Shown here: one piece after another, positions 17,110-25,947 of the stretch | Numbering within the stretch: position 1 is the stretch's first letter | Layout: the number at the start of each line of letters is the position of its first letter | Program-made: the position numbers and the translations under genes | Assembly (NCBI GenBank): GCA_958296235.1 | Contig: OY282457.1 | Span: 3,653,338 to 3,717,337, forward strand | Origin: an uncultured Candidatus Binatia bacterium | GTDB taxonomy: Bacteria > Desulfobacterota > Binatia > Bin18 | Direction of reading: 5' to 3' | Length of the DNA stretch: 64,000 nucleotides | The notes under the pieces: model-generated | What the model was told of the DNA's origin: nothing | Database searches by the model: none | What the model saw: only the letters and a program-made list of their open reading frames with translations

Positions 17110-19701
17110 GTGCGAGTAGATTCCACAAGTCACCTAGATTCCACAAGTCACCTTCATATTTTCACCCTATCGATCTTCGCTATTGCACAGCCTCTCTTCG
17201 ATCTGCTGTCGAGAAATGCGGCTTTTTTTGTCACGCGTCGCTCAGAGCCGCAGGACATTCTTATTCTCTGTGCACTCGTGTGTGTTGTGTGGCCGCTCTG
17301 CTTGAGCCTGATTGAAAAGGGGCTGAGTCGGATACATCCAAAAATGGGTTGGTGGATGCACACGAGTATGATCGGGGTCTTCGTGGCCGTTCTCATCCTC
17401 CAAGGAGTAAAACACATTCCTGTCCTGCCACAGGGGACGCTCCTGGTCCTGGGGGCGCTGTGTATCGGTATCATGACTGCCTGGGGCTATACACGTTCGA
17501 CCTCTATACGCCTCTTTTTTTCTTTGCTGTCGCCAGGATTGCTGATTTTCCCCGGGTTGTTTCTGTTCTACTCGCCGGTTTCTAAGTTGGTGTTTCCTGA
17601 AGATGTAGGTATTGCCAAGCCTCGGCAAACGGCTGAACCTGTTCCTGTCGTCCTGGTCATATTTGATGAACTGTCCCTATACTCTCTTCTGAATGACCAT
17701 CGACAGATCGACGCCACTCGCTTCCCACACCTTGCTGCCTTTGCCCAAGAAGCAACGTGGTTTCGGAATGCGACGACTGTGAGTATTGAGACCACATTAG
17801 CTGTTCCTGCCATTCTCACCGGTAACTATCCAGACGTAGGCCGCATACCGACAGCGGCAGACCATCCGCACAATCTTTTTACGCTTCTGAGCAGCTCTCA
17901 TGATCTCAAAGTTTTTGAACATCTCACACAGCTCTGCCCAGAGCAGCTATGCCAAAATGGCCCATTCCAACGGACTGCGTTGCGGACGAGGATATATGCC
18001 CTCGTCGTTGATGTATCAGCCGTTCTGCTGCATCTCATTTTGCCCCAGGATTGGCGAGATCGTCTCCCTGATATTACCCAGAACTGGATGAATTTTGTCA
18101 CGGATATCCCCCACTCACCGGCAGATGTAGCAGCGAATACCCTTTTCAGATGGAACCAAGACCTCCTGCCACAACGCCCACAGACGCTCCCACAGCGCTT
18201 TGGCGACTTTATTAAAATTATCCAGGGAGAGGAACGTCCGACGCTATACTTCTCGCATATACTTCTGCCACATAGCCCCTATATCTGGCTCCCATCGGGA
18301 AAACATTATAGCCACCAAGGCCTGCCTGGGCTCGTTTCTGGTCGCTGGCTAGACGATGGACTCGCTATCTCTCAAGGCTATCAGCGCTATTTGTACCAAG
18401 TTGGATTGGTGGATGTGCTTATAGGCAAGCTTATCTCTCGGCTGAAAACAGAGGGGCTCTACGACCGCTCTCTCATTGTGCTGACCGCTGATCATGGAGT
18501 GAGCTTCCGACCGAATCAGCCAAACCGCATTCTGACCGAAGAAAACGCACCTGATATCATGCGGGTGCCTCTTATTATGAAAGCGCCCTACCAACGGGCC
18601 GGAGTCATTAATGACCGAAATGTAGAAACTGTGGACATTGTCCCGACAATTGCCGATCTTTTACATGTGTCCCTGCCGTGGCCAGTAGACGGCCAATCCG
18701 CATTTGATTCCGTTCGGCCTGAAAAGAAAGACAAAATAGTTTTTGCTAGTTCTATCCTGAACTATCGTAACGGATATGTCTTTGACGGAGGGTTTCCGCT
18801 GACACAGAGCCGGAAGGATAGACCGAGTCTTGGATTTGGATTGGAAGGGCAGCCAGATGAGCTACGCGGCCTCTATCCCTATCACGCTCTTGTGGGACAA
18901 CAAGTCAGCCGCTTTCAAGTCAAAGAAGACGCTGATATCGCTATCAGGATTGATCGAAGCGATCTCTTTTCCCAGGTTAATCTCTCGGACGACTTTGTGC
19001 CAGCGTATATTACTGGCGCAATTCGTTTTAACGGTACGAAGCAATCACCTCCTGTGATTGCTCTTGCGCTTAACGGCTGTATTCAGTCCGTTACGCGACC
19101 GTGGGATTTCCCTATTCAAGGGAAGGGTGGGCTATGGGCAACGCTCGTTGATGAAAGCGCATTACAGGCTGGACAGAATAAAATAGAAGCATTTGTGGTC
19201 TCGCTTGCTGGAGAGCACCTCTCCCTCGTGCGTGGGACAGGGTTTTTTGGGAAACTACCTGTATATTTCCAAGGGCGCGGAGAGACGATCATCTCGCCCC
19301 CTCATTCATCACACAAGGGAAAGCCAGTTATGATTTCCACCAAGACGCTCCGGGGCTGGGTGGACCAAGCGAGGGTGACGGATGGGAAGGTTGAGATCAC
19401 TGGCTGGGCCGCAGATATAAAAAATACTAGGCCGCCACAAGCGATTTGGGTGTATGTAAATAATCAGTTTTTCTACGCCGGTCAGACGCATGTCGCACGA
19501 GCTGGCGTGGCCCGGCTCCTGAACAATGTGGCATTCTACATAACAGGCTTTCACTACACTTTCCCGCTGACGCAGTTTGCAGACATGACGGAGGCGAAGA
19601 TACGTGTCTTTGCCGTGTCTCAGAACGAAGAAGTCGCGGAATTATCTGGCCCGCCCATCCAGATAGCGGTAGCAGCGCATCTGTCTTATCTGACGCAATA
19701 A
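17110..19701 (+). CDS. Membrane alkaline-phosphatase-superfamily (sulfatase/phosphotransferase-like) protein
   Basis: 863 residues from a GTG at 17110. The N-terminal 170 residues hold about four or five membrane helices. From residue about 185 an alkaline-phosphatase/sulfatase catalytic domain follows: VVLVIFDELSLYSLL (metal Asp), TTVSIETTLAVPAILTGNYP and VLTADHGVSF (metal Asp-His). The sulfatase C/S-x-P-x-R signature is absent, so a Thr-nucleophile phosphotransferase-like enzyme acting outside the inner membrane is more likely. A C-terminal domain of about 120 residues resembles a carbohydrate/ligand-binding module (GWVDQARVTDGKVEITGWA). The first codons contain a tandem 18-base duplication (DSTSHL twice). 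Confidence 0.72.
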   Translation: MRVDSTSHLDSTSHLHIFTLSIFAIAQPLFDLLSRNAAFFVTRRSEPQDILILCALVCVVWPLCLSLIEKGLSRIHPKMGWWMHTSMIGVFVAVLILQGVKHIPVLPQGTLLVLGALCIGIMTAWGYTRSTSIRLFFSLLSPGLLIFPGLFLFYSPVSKLVFPEDVGIAKPRQTAEPVPVVLVIFDELSLYSLLNDHRQIDATRFPHLAAFAQEATWFRNATTVSIETTLAVPAILTGNYPDVGRIPTAADHPHNLFTLLSSSHDLKVFEHLTQLCPEQLCQNGPFQRTALRTRIYALVVDVSAVLLHLILPQDWRDRLPDITQNWMNFVTDIPHSPADVAANTLFRWNQDLLPQRPQTLPQRFGDFIKIIQGEERPTLYFSHILLPHSPYIWLPSGKHYSHQGLPGLVSGRWLDDGLAISQGYQRYLYQVGLVDVLIGKLISRLKTEGLYDRSLIVLTADHGVSFRPNQPNRILTEENAPDIMRVPLIMKAPYQRAGVINDRNVETVDIVPTIADLLHVSLPWPVDGQSAFDSVRPEKKDKIVFASSILNYRNGYVFDGGFPLTQSRKDRPSLGFGLEGQPDELRGLYPYHALVGQQVSRFQVKEDADIAIRIDRSDLFSQVNLSDDFVPAYITGAIRFNGTKQSPPVIALALNGCIQSVTRPWDFPIQGKGGLWATLVDESALQAGQNKIEAFVVSLAGEHLSLVRGTGFFGKLPVYFQGRGETIISPPHSSHKGKPVMISTKTLRGWVDQARVTDGKVEITGWAADIKNTRPPQAIWVYVNNQFFYAGQTHVARAGVARLLNNVAFYITGFHYTFPLTQFADMTEAKIRVFAVSQNEEVAELSGPPIQIAVAAHLSYLTQ

Positions 19702-19726
19702 AAGCCGCTCAGTAACGCATCGACGC

Positions 19727-21733
19727 CTATCCTCCGGCAAAATACGCCCGTGCCCGCCCCAGCGCCATCAGTGGAAAATAGTGCCGGTACAGATTGTAGT
19801 TAATCATAAACCCGCGCTGGAGTTCGGTGTCCTGCATGAAGCGTCTTTTCATTTCCTGAACGCGCCGGTTCGTGCGGGCACCCGTGCCGTAGCCGGGAAA
19901 GCCGGTGCCGGTGTAATAGGGCTCATCCCAGGTGCCGGCCTGTTGCGTGCGGAGCAGGTAGTCGAGCCCGGTGTGAATCGCATCGTCAAAACGCTGGCCC
20001 TCAATGGACAGCAGGGCCAGTAAGGCCCAGGCCGTCTGCGAGGCTGTGCTCGGGCCCGTGCCGCGCAAGCGGTCGTCCATATAGGAGGCGCAGGTCTCTC
20101 CCCATCCCCCGTCTTCGTTTTGATGCTCGGCCAGCCACTGACCGGCCCTGTGTACATAAGCCGCGCTCATGTCCTGGCCCATGGCTCTCAAGGCGGGCAG
20201 GACCGCCGCGGTCCCATAGATATGATTGACTCCCCAGCGGCCAAACCAGCTGCCCTCCGGCTCCTGCTCGGCCAGGACGTAATCGAGCGCCCGGCGCAGG
20301 GCCGGGTGGGAGGCGTCATACCCAAGAACGCCAAAGGCTTCGAGTACATGGGCGGTGACATCAACGCTGGGTGGGTCGAGCGCCTCACCAAAATCGCAGA
20401 ACGGAATTTTCGTCAGCAGGTCTTTGCCATTGTTCTTGTCAAACGCGCCCCAGCCGCCGTTGTCTGACTGCATGGCCAGCACCCAGGCTTTTGCGCGGTC
20501 AATCGGGGCGTCAAAACGGCTGTCGCCAGGGTTTTGCGCCCGCAAATGGGCCAGTACGATCAAGGCCACCGCGGTGTCGTCCACGTCTGGATAGGCGGCG
20601 TTTTCACGCTCAAACGCCCAGCCGCCGGGACGGGCGGTGGGGACGGTGACCTGCCAGTCGCCAAACGTATCCACTTCTTTGCGCAACACCCACTGAAGCG
20701 CCTGCTGCATGGGTTCCGACTGCTGCACCTGAAACCCGCAGTCGGTCAGGGCCAGCAGGGCCAGCAGGGTATCCCAAATGGGGGATTCGCTGGCCTGAAT
20801 ATGCAGGCTGCCGTCGCGCTCGTAGGACCAGTGCTCATCAAGGGCGGAGAGCCCCTTGGCCATCACCGGATGCGATAGCTGGTAGCCCTCGACGTGGAGG
20901 GCCATCAGACTATAGATCCACGGCGGTTGAATCCCACCCCAGGCCCCGTCCGCGTCCTGGTGGCGAATAATCCATTCCACATTCTGCCGAATGGCGACCT
21001 CGCGACCGAGCAAGACCCCGAGATTCTGATAGGCGTGCAAGAATTTATCAACCGCAAGAAAGAAAGATTGCCACAGCCCACTCCGCGCCGGCAGGTCGTC
21101 GTTCATGTGCTCACGACCCTCGGGAAACAATTCGTCCAAACGACAGTCCGGCGGCAGGGGACGGACCACGCGCCGGGCGGACAGAATGGTCAACGGCAGA
21201 ATCGTTGCCCGCGCCCAGGAGGCAAAATTATAGATGTTGAACGGAAACCAGGTGGGGAAGAATATCACCTCAGGCGGCAGGTTGGGCGTTTTCCGCCACG
21301 GCCACTCGCCGATCAGCGCAAGCCAATAGCGGGTAAACACCCGCACCGCGCTCAGCCCACCGTGGGCAAAGATCCATTCCCGCGCGGTCCGCAGGCACTC
21401 GTCATCTGGAGCAAAGCCGTTTGCGCGCAAGGCCGCATAACATTCGACCGTGGTGTTAATATCCCCATCCGGGGCGTCGTAGTAAATCTCCCATGAACCG
21501 TCCTCGCGTTGGGCGTTGAGCAGGGTCTGTACGATCCGCTGCTTGCGCGGATGCTCATAGCTCAGGAAGTGCATGGCCAGAAGCCACTGCGCTTCCATGC
21601 AACAGTTGGACTCCAGCATCCCAGCCCAGTATCCGTCCTCGGCCTGATCCCGATACAGCCAGGCCGCTGCGGCGTTAATGGCCGCGTCAAGATGCGGCAC
21701 GATATCGGGCTCAACAGCGACAGCAGACGTCAT
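19727..21733 (-). CDS. shc: Squalene-hopene cyclase
   Basis: 668 residues from the ATG at 21733, with GGAGG upstream. The catalytic DxDD motif is intact: DVDD at 383-386 followed by TAVAL. Several QW-type repeats are present, such as DNGGWGAFDKNNGKDL and EPEGSWFGRWGVNHIYGT. Terminal domains fold as two alpha-barrels, and the enzyme sits in the inner membrane, turning squalene into hopene for hopanoid lipids. No hpn or squalene-synthase genes are visible in the window. Convergent with the 17110 gene, 25 bases apart. Confidence 0.92.
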   Translation of the reverse strand: MTSAVAVEPDIVPHLDAAINAAAAWLYRDQAEDGYWAGMLESNCCMEAQWLLAMHFLSYEHPRKQRIVQTLLNAQREDGSWEIYYDAPDGDINTTVECYAALRANGFAPDDECLRTAREWIFAHGGLSAVRVFTRYWLALIGEWPWRKTPNLPPEVIFFPTWFPFNIYNFASWARATILPLTILSARRVVRPLPPDCRLDELFPEGREHMNDDLPARSGLWQSFFLAVDKFLHAYQNLGVLLGREVAIRQNVEWIIRHQDADGAWGGIQPPWIYSLMALHVEGYQLSHPVMAKGLSALDEHWSYERDGSLHIQASESPIWDTLLALLALTDCGFQVQQSEPMQQALQWVLRKEVDTFGDWQVTVPTARPGGWAFERENAAYPDVDDTAVALIVLAHLRAQNPGDSRFDAPIDRAKAWVLAMQSDNGGWGAFDKNNGKDLLTKIPFCDFGEALDPPSVDVTAHVLEAFGVLGYDASHPALRRALDYVLAEQEPEGSWFGRWGVNHIYGTAAVLPALRAMGQDMSAAYVHRAGQWLAEHQNEDGGWGETCASYMDDRLRGTGPSTASQTAWALLALLSIEGQRFDDAIHTGLDYLLRTQQAGTWDEPYYTGTGFPGYGTGARTNRRVQEMKRRFMQDTELQRGFMINYNLYRHYFPLMALGRARAYFAGG

Positions 21734-21817
21734 GATTCCATCCTCCAGTTTTCCTGGCTCACAAAGACACGAATTATGACATAGCCATCTAAAGGCCGCC
21801 AGCACGCACCAGGAGCT

Positions 21818-22552
21818 TTATCTCTCCTGCTTCCTTGCGTGAGCTTGGCTGGAATGGACAATGTGCAGGCCAACCAGGCGGGCGACCAGGATGGCAATAT
21901 ACAGTTGACCCATGATCGCTTCTAAGGCGGCCAGATTCCGAGCCAGCAGAGTAACCGGCGTAATGTCCCCGTAGCCGAGGGTCGTGAGAGTGACCAGGCT
22001 GTAGTACATGAAAATGGAGAGGCGATGGACATCCATAGTCGCCGAGTCCAGAGGTCCGGCGGAAATCTCCGGCAGGTTGAAAGACCCGGGCTGAAGCACT
22101 TCAAGCAAGGAAAACAGGAACGCCCAGGCAAGGCTGACGAGCATATACACACAGACCGCGCCATTAACGATGTCTCCAGTCACGCGGACAGAGCGCAACA
22201 CGTTGAGGAGAATCGCCCCGCCAGTAAAGGCCAGGAAGAAGAAACCGAAACAGTGGCTTAAAATGAAAGGCCAGTCGCTGTGGACTGCGTAGGAGGCCCA
22301 CCGTCCGGCTATGGCCGGGCCGGCAAAGACTGCTGCGACGAGCAGCGCCCTTTTGTTGCGATGGACTGCATAGGTGGCGGTCAACAGTGTTGTGGACACC
22401 AGCAGGTCAAGCAGAATCAGAGCCGGGTGACTGGAGAAGAGGGCCTGGACAAATGGATTGATGATGTACAGAGAGAGCAGCGTGGCCAGCAGCACGGCAT
22501 GACGGTACTCCCTCGGCCCTGGGCTGCTTGAGGGTATAAGCGACTCTGGCAT
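21818..22552 (-). CDS. Two-TM-type potassium channel with extra N-terminal helices
   Basis: 244 residues. Three or four hydrophobic helices (residues about 18-150) precede a pore loop with the selectivity filter TLGYGD at 191-196, preceded by MYYSLVTLT and followed by a last helix (NLAALEAIMGQLYIAILVARL). There is no cytosolic RCK/TrkA domain, so gating is unknown. The ATG at 22552 is the only sensible start. Same strand as shc, 84 bases upstream. Confidence 0.85.
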   Translation of the reverse strand: MPESLIPSSSPGPREYRHAVLLATLLSLYIINPFVQALFSSHPALILLDLLVSTTLLTATYAVHRNKRALLVAAVFAGPAIAGRWASYAVHSDWPFILSHCFGFFFLAFTGGAILLNVLRSVRVTGDIVNGAVCVYMLVSLAWAFLFSLLEVLQPGSFNLPEISAGPLDSATMDVHRLSIFMYYSLVTLTTLGYGDITPVTLLARNLAALEAIMGQLYIAILVARLVGLHIVHSSQAHARKQER

Positions 22553-22661
22553 TTCACACTGCTCGCATAAAATTCACGGCATTCACGCTCTGCGTGGTGT
22601 CAGCCCTCCACGCTGAAAGATGGCTGCCTCTCTGGCATCGAATCTGCCGACTCTTTAGGCT
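22553..22661. other. Divergent intergenic region
   Basis: 109 bases between the leftward channel gene and the rightward zinc-finger gene. It contains a partial inverted repeat (ATTCACGCTCTGCGTGG and a nearby CCACGCTG) but no motif I can assign with confidence. Confidence 0.3.
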
Positions 22662-23042
22662 ATGACATTGGCAACAAAAAAACAAAAGACGAGGAGCCGA
22701 ACAGTGCAGTGTCCAAAATGTCCGAAGAGCCCTTTAGTGGCAACGCGGGTGCAAGCCATTGAAGTGGACCGTTGCCAGACGTGTGGGGGGATCTGGTTTG
22801 ACAATCACGAACTCATCCCGCTCCTGCATGAACGGAGAGCAGACCTCGCCGCCCTGCGGGGGAGGAGCGATGCACGGGGAGTCAACCAGAAGCACGGCCA
22901 GTGTCCACGGGACAGCGCCGACCTCATCCGGGTGTCGAGTGCGCTCGGCCGCTCCGTCATACTCGATACATGTCCCGAATGCCAGGGAATCTGGCTGGAC
23001 GGCGGAGAATTTGACACTCTGCTCAAAGACGTGGCTCGGTAA
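22662..23042 (+). CDS. Double zf-TFIIB-type zinc ribbon protein
   Basis: 126 residues with two similar zinc-ribbon units: CPKCPKSPL..CQTCGGIWFDNHEL and CPRDSADL...CPECQGIWLDGGEF. This is the zf-TFIIB family of small bacterial proteins whose role is not defined. The start ATG at 22662 lacks a strong binding site; an in-frame alternative is not obvious. It is followed 11 bases later by a small membrane protein gene that is probably co-transcribed. Confidence 0.78.
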   Translation: MTLATKKQKTRSRTVQCPKCPKSPLVATRVQAIEVDRCQTCGGIWFDNHELIPLLHERRADLAALRGRSDARGVNQKHGQCPRDSADLIRVSSALGRSVILDTCPECQGIWLDGGEFDTLLKDVAR

Positions 23043-23053
23043 AGGGGAGGGCC

Positions 23054-23425
23054 GTGGTCTTCCTTGTGATAGCCCTGGCTGTCCTGCTCATCAGTCTCGG
23101 CTTGTGGGGCCTGATTGCTCCGGCCCCGCTCCTGACCTTTCTCTCCCGCTGGCAAACGCGTGAGGGGCTCTGGGCTGGTGCGGCCCTCCGGCTCATATTC
23201 GGGCTTGCGCTGTGGTCTGTTGCTTCCGGCTCACGCGTCCCAACCACATTGCAGGCAGTCGGCATGATATTCGTCGTGGCCGGCATCGCCATGCCCTTCA
23301 TCGGGCTGGCCCGTTTCAAGAGCATGGTTGCCTGGTGGCTCCAGAAACCGCCGGCCTTCATCCGCGTTTGGGCGGTGGCTACGCTTGCCCTGGGAGTATT
23401 TTTCGTCTGGGCCGTCGCTGGGTGA
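23054..23425 (+). CDS. Small membrane protein
   Basis: 123 residues from a GTG at 23054 with GGGGAG upstream. Four hydrophobic stretches can be seen (LVIALAVLLISLGLWGLI, ALRLIFGLALWSVA, MIFVVAGIAMPFIGLA and VATLALGVFFVWAV), so four membrane helices are likely. I do not recognise the family. Its stop is 3 bases before the worn end of the CRISPR array. Confidence 0.65.
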   Translation: MVFLVIALAVLLISLGLWGLIAPAPLLTFLSRWQTREGLWAGAALRLIFGLALWSVASGSRVPTTLQAVGMIFVVAGIAMPFIGLARFKSMVAWWLQKPPAFIRVWAVATLALGVFFVWAVAG

Positions 23426-23427
23426 GG

Positions 23428-23964
23428 TCTTCATAGGGATGGGGGGTGTAGCAAGTGGAGAGTGAACAGTGAATAGTGAATAGTGAAAAATGTAGATTTC
23501 AATTCCCTCTTCATAGGGATGGAGTGTGTAACATCCTTCAAACGCCGCGTCAAAGCGCTTCAGGACAAGTTTCAGTTCCCTCTTCATAGGGATGGGGTGT
23601 GTAACAGGATGCGCATGTCCGGGAGCGCTTCCCCGTTAAAGTTTCAGTTCCCTCTTCATAGGGATGGGGTGTGTAACCCTGCTCCAGGCGTCTCCGGCTA
23701 TGGCGTCGGTGTTTCAGTTCCCTCTTCATAGGGATGGGGTGTGTAACCCTGCGGGCGATCTGGGAGCTGGGAGAAGTCCATGTTTCAGTTCCCTCTTCAT
23801 AGGGATGGGGTGTGTAACCGCTCCACACACCGTCCACGTAGCGATACAGGCCGTTTCAGTTCCCTCTTCATAGGGATGGGGTGTGTAACCCCAACGTTGA
23901 CCAAGCCGTCCGCACCTCGCCCCGCACGTTTCAGTTCCCTCTTCATAGGGATGGAGTGTGTAAC
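23428..23964 (-). CRISPR. CRISPR array, 7 repeats plus a worn distal repeat fragment
   Basis: Seven 37-base repeats start at 23496, 23569, 23641, 23711, 23782, 23853 and 23928. In plus orientation they begin GTTTCAGTTCCC and end GGGGTGTGTAAC, with a CCCT...AGGG hairpin core. Six spacers of 36, 35, 33, 34, 34 and 38 bases lie between them. A decayed repeat fragment (23428-23452, 2 mismatches in its 25 bases) precedes the first repeat after a 43-base AGTGAA-rich stretch, marking the distal end. The minus-strand repeat ends in AACTGAAAC, so transcription runs leftward, like the cas genes. The repeats at 23496 and 23928 carry a G-to-A change (GGAGTG). Confidence 0.95.
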
Positions 23965-24110
23965 CCCTGACCTAAGATGCTGAAATAGCCTGTTTTTCCA
24001 ATCATCCTGACACCATTTCTTTCGCAACATCCCCCTTCGCATGAAAACCCCGTACCTTTGCGAACTCTCGCTCTCCAGTCCTCGGAAAATATCCCTACGG
24101 AACGCGGGAG
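23965..24110 (-). promoter_or_regulatory. CRISPR leader region
   Basis: 146 bases between the last (leader-proximal) repeat and the stop of cas5, AT-richer than the array. By position and direction it should hold the leader and any pre-crRNA promoter. I cannot point to a specific promoter, and read-through from the cas operon is also possible. Confidence 0.5.
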
Positions 24111-24911
24111 TTAGTTTTTACGATAAATTTTTCCACGACTCGTCCCGACGAATCTACCCTTGACCAAGTAAGGAACACGCTCCGTATTTTCCCCGCCTGC
24201 CATCCACCAATGTTTTCCAACTGTAGGCTGGACGGCTTCGTTTTTGAACCGCGAAAGCGTAAGGATAGTCATCACACCAGAAGTCTGTGGAATCTGCGTT
24301 CGCCATTCCTCTGTCTGCGTTCGCCATTCCTCTGGAGGCAAATAGAGGACTTCAGCGGGTTTGGAGCAAATTTCAACATCTCCCACCAGAGAACAGAGTG
24401 AATCATGGGTACCCAGATGGTCCCGATTACGGAGCGCCAGTTGGACTGGAGGTGCAAAGTCATCAGGAACTCCCACAAAAATTGTTATCACTCCGTCAAC
24501 AAGACCGTACTCGCGTGTGCCCTGATTTATATTCGTGAACCCGGCCCTTTCTGTTCTTCCCTTTGTTGGGGAGTAGTAACGTCTCAGTTGGTGAAAAGCC
24601 CTGAAAAAAATGACTCCCTCCGGCGGATCAACTCTAACCTGGCAAAGGTGCGCGATCTCCAGGAACTTTTGGGCATCGCCAGCTCGGCCGAGATTGAAAA
24701 GTGTCGAAGCAATGCCGAGCAAGACAGCGGTAGGGGAGACCACCGGCAATCCGGCGGCAGACGAAAAGGCGGAGCGGGGATCTCGATAGGCAAACGTGTG
24801 GACATGATATGCAGCCCTAACCCAAGTGAGGGGCAACGCAGGACGATCCTTCTCCGTGCCAACGGCTTGCCGAGTTTCCGGCTCACCCTTCTTGTGAGAC
24901 TTCCTGGCCAT
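24111..24911 (-). CDS. cas5: Cas5-family protein (type I Cascade subunit)
   Basis: 266 residues, last gene of the cas operon and next to the array. The N-terminal Cas5 strand-turn is visible: YHVHTFAYRDPRSAFSS followed by GLPVVSPTAVLLGIAS. Cas5 caps the 5' handle of the crRNA in the Cascade complex. The ATG at 24911 overlaps the cas7 end by 29 bases. Codons around 24293-24334 carry a tandem 21-base in-frame duplication that repeats EEWRTQ twice. The subtype cannot be read from this protein alone. Confidence 0.78.
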   Translation of the reverse strand: MARKSHKKGEPETRQAVGTEKDRPALPLTWVRAAYHVHTFAYRDPRSAFSSAAGLPVVSPTAVLLGIASTLFNLGRAGDAQKFLEIAHLCQVRVDPPEGVIFFRAFHQLRRYYSPTKGRTERAGFTNINQGTREYGLVDGVITIFVGVPDDFAPPVQLALRNRDHLGTHDSLCSLVGDVEICSKPAEVLYLPPEEWRTQTEEWRTQIPQTSGVMTILTLSRFKNEAVQPTVGKHWWMAGGENTERVPYLVKGRFVGTSRGKIYRKN

Positions 24912-25947
24912 GCGCGTTACCGTCCAATTTACTCACGACTTCAGTTGCCGCTTCAAGCAGCTCTTTCACGCTCGCGAAAGGCCAAACCCATGTATCCTCA
25001 TCTTGCTTCAACTCTTCCATTTTCCTCGTGTAATCTGAATCGGGCTGGACCGGCCTGTTTGAATCATTCACGTCAATTCGGATAGGGGAAGCGAAAGGGG
25101 CCGTCCGACTGGACGTTAAGAGAATCGCCCCCTCAGTCAGGAAGACATGAGGGGCCCAGCCCGCTGTTTTTGCGCCAGTAGGGGAAGCGATGAAGTTGGC
25201 AATAGCGCGGACAAGAGCTGTCTGGCGCTTCTTCTGCTCTTCAGGAGTGATTGCCAGACGCTGAGCCTCCGCTCCGTTCTGGAGATACCAGTAATCATCT
25301 GTTCCAATACGATGGAGGTCTGCGCGAATAATGCCACCATATGTGTTAGAGCGCATGGTTTGAGCGTAGCGGCTGTTCATCGTAGCGCTATCTCGAAAAG
25401 CAGAATGCTGTGTTACGGTGAGGTCTTGTGGAGCCTCACTGATCAGCCAAGCCACGTCAAAGCACGATTCCCGTTTGACGGGGTCTGCATCTTGGTAAGG
25501 GACACAATGCGAATCAATGTACTCTTTCTCCACGATATAATCCTTCTTTTGATTTCCCCCCTCTTGTTCTTTCCATGCGGCAAGATAGCCGCCGATATCA
25601 AGGAGAGCGCATAGCTCAATTGCCTTGCGAACACTTGGGAGCAGATTAGCGCCTGTCAGTGGCTCGTCTTTTATCTTCTTAGCCGCGGCGCGAATCCCAA
25701 GCGGTCCCCGATCAGGATGTAAGCCTGCACTCAATGGCAGCATCGGGATGTCATCTTTCCGAGCAACATTGACGAAATTTTCCAATATGTGACGCCGGAT
25801 AATCTCACCACTGATGCCGTCGTAGGTGACATTCCCGACATCAATACGCCGCGGCTGCATCAGGTTGCTGCCGTCGGCTCCTTCATTGTTGAGAGCATGA
25901 AACCCCAATCCCAAGCGATAAGCAAAAGAAACGCTCCAAAGATTCAT
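24883..25947 (-). CDS. cas7: Cas7 (DevR/Csa2-type) backbone protein
   Basis: 354 residues. The N-terminal half fits the DevR/Cst2/Csa2 Cas7 family: LGFHALNNEGADGSNL, RRIDVGNVTYDGISGEIIRRH and, further on, SAFRDSATMNSRYAQ. Cas7 is the RNA-binding RAMP that lines the crRNA spacer. The ATG at 25947 shares its A with the TAA of cas8 (TAATG), so translation is coupled. The C-terminal tail of this gene overlaps cas5. Cas7 type suggests a relation to I-A or I-B, not I-E, I-C or I-F. Confidence 0.82.
   Translation of the reverse strand: MNLWSVSFAYRLGLGFHALNNEGADGSNLMQPRRIDVGNVTYDGISGEIIRRHILENFVNVARKDDIPMLPLSAGLHPDRGPLGIRAAAKKIKDEPLTGANLLPSVRKAIELCALLDIGGYLAAWKEQEGGNQKKDYIVEKEYIDSHCVPYQDADPVKRESCFDVAWLISEAPQDLTVTQHSAFRDSATMNSRYAQTMRSNTYGGIIRADLHRIGTDDYWYLQNGAEAQRLAITPEEQKKRQTALVRAIANFIASPTGAKTAGWAPHVFLTEGAILLTSSRTAPFASPIRIDVNDSNRPVQPDSDYTRKMEELKQDEDTWVWPFASVKELLEAATEVVSKLDGNAHGQEVSQEG

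Noticed and set aside
23483..23983. Several short open frames across the CRISPR array, with repeated NSLFIGMECV or HPYEEGTET-type sequence
   Set aside because: They are translations of the direct repeats, not proteins.
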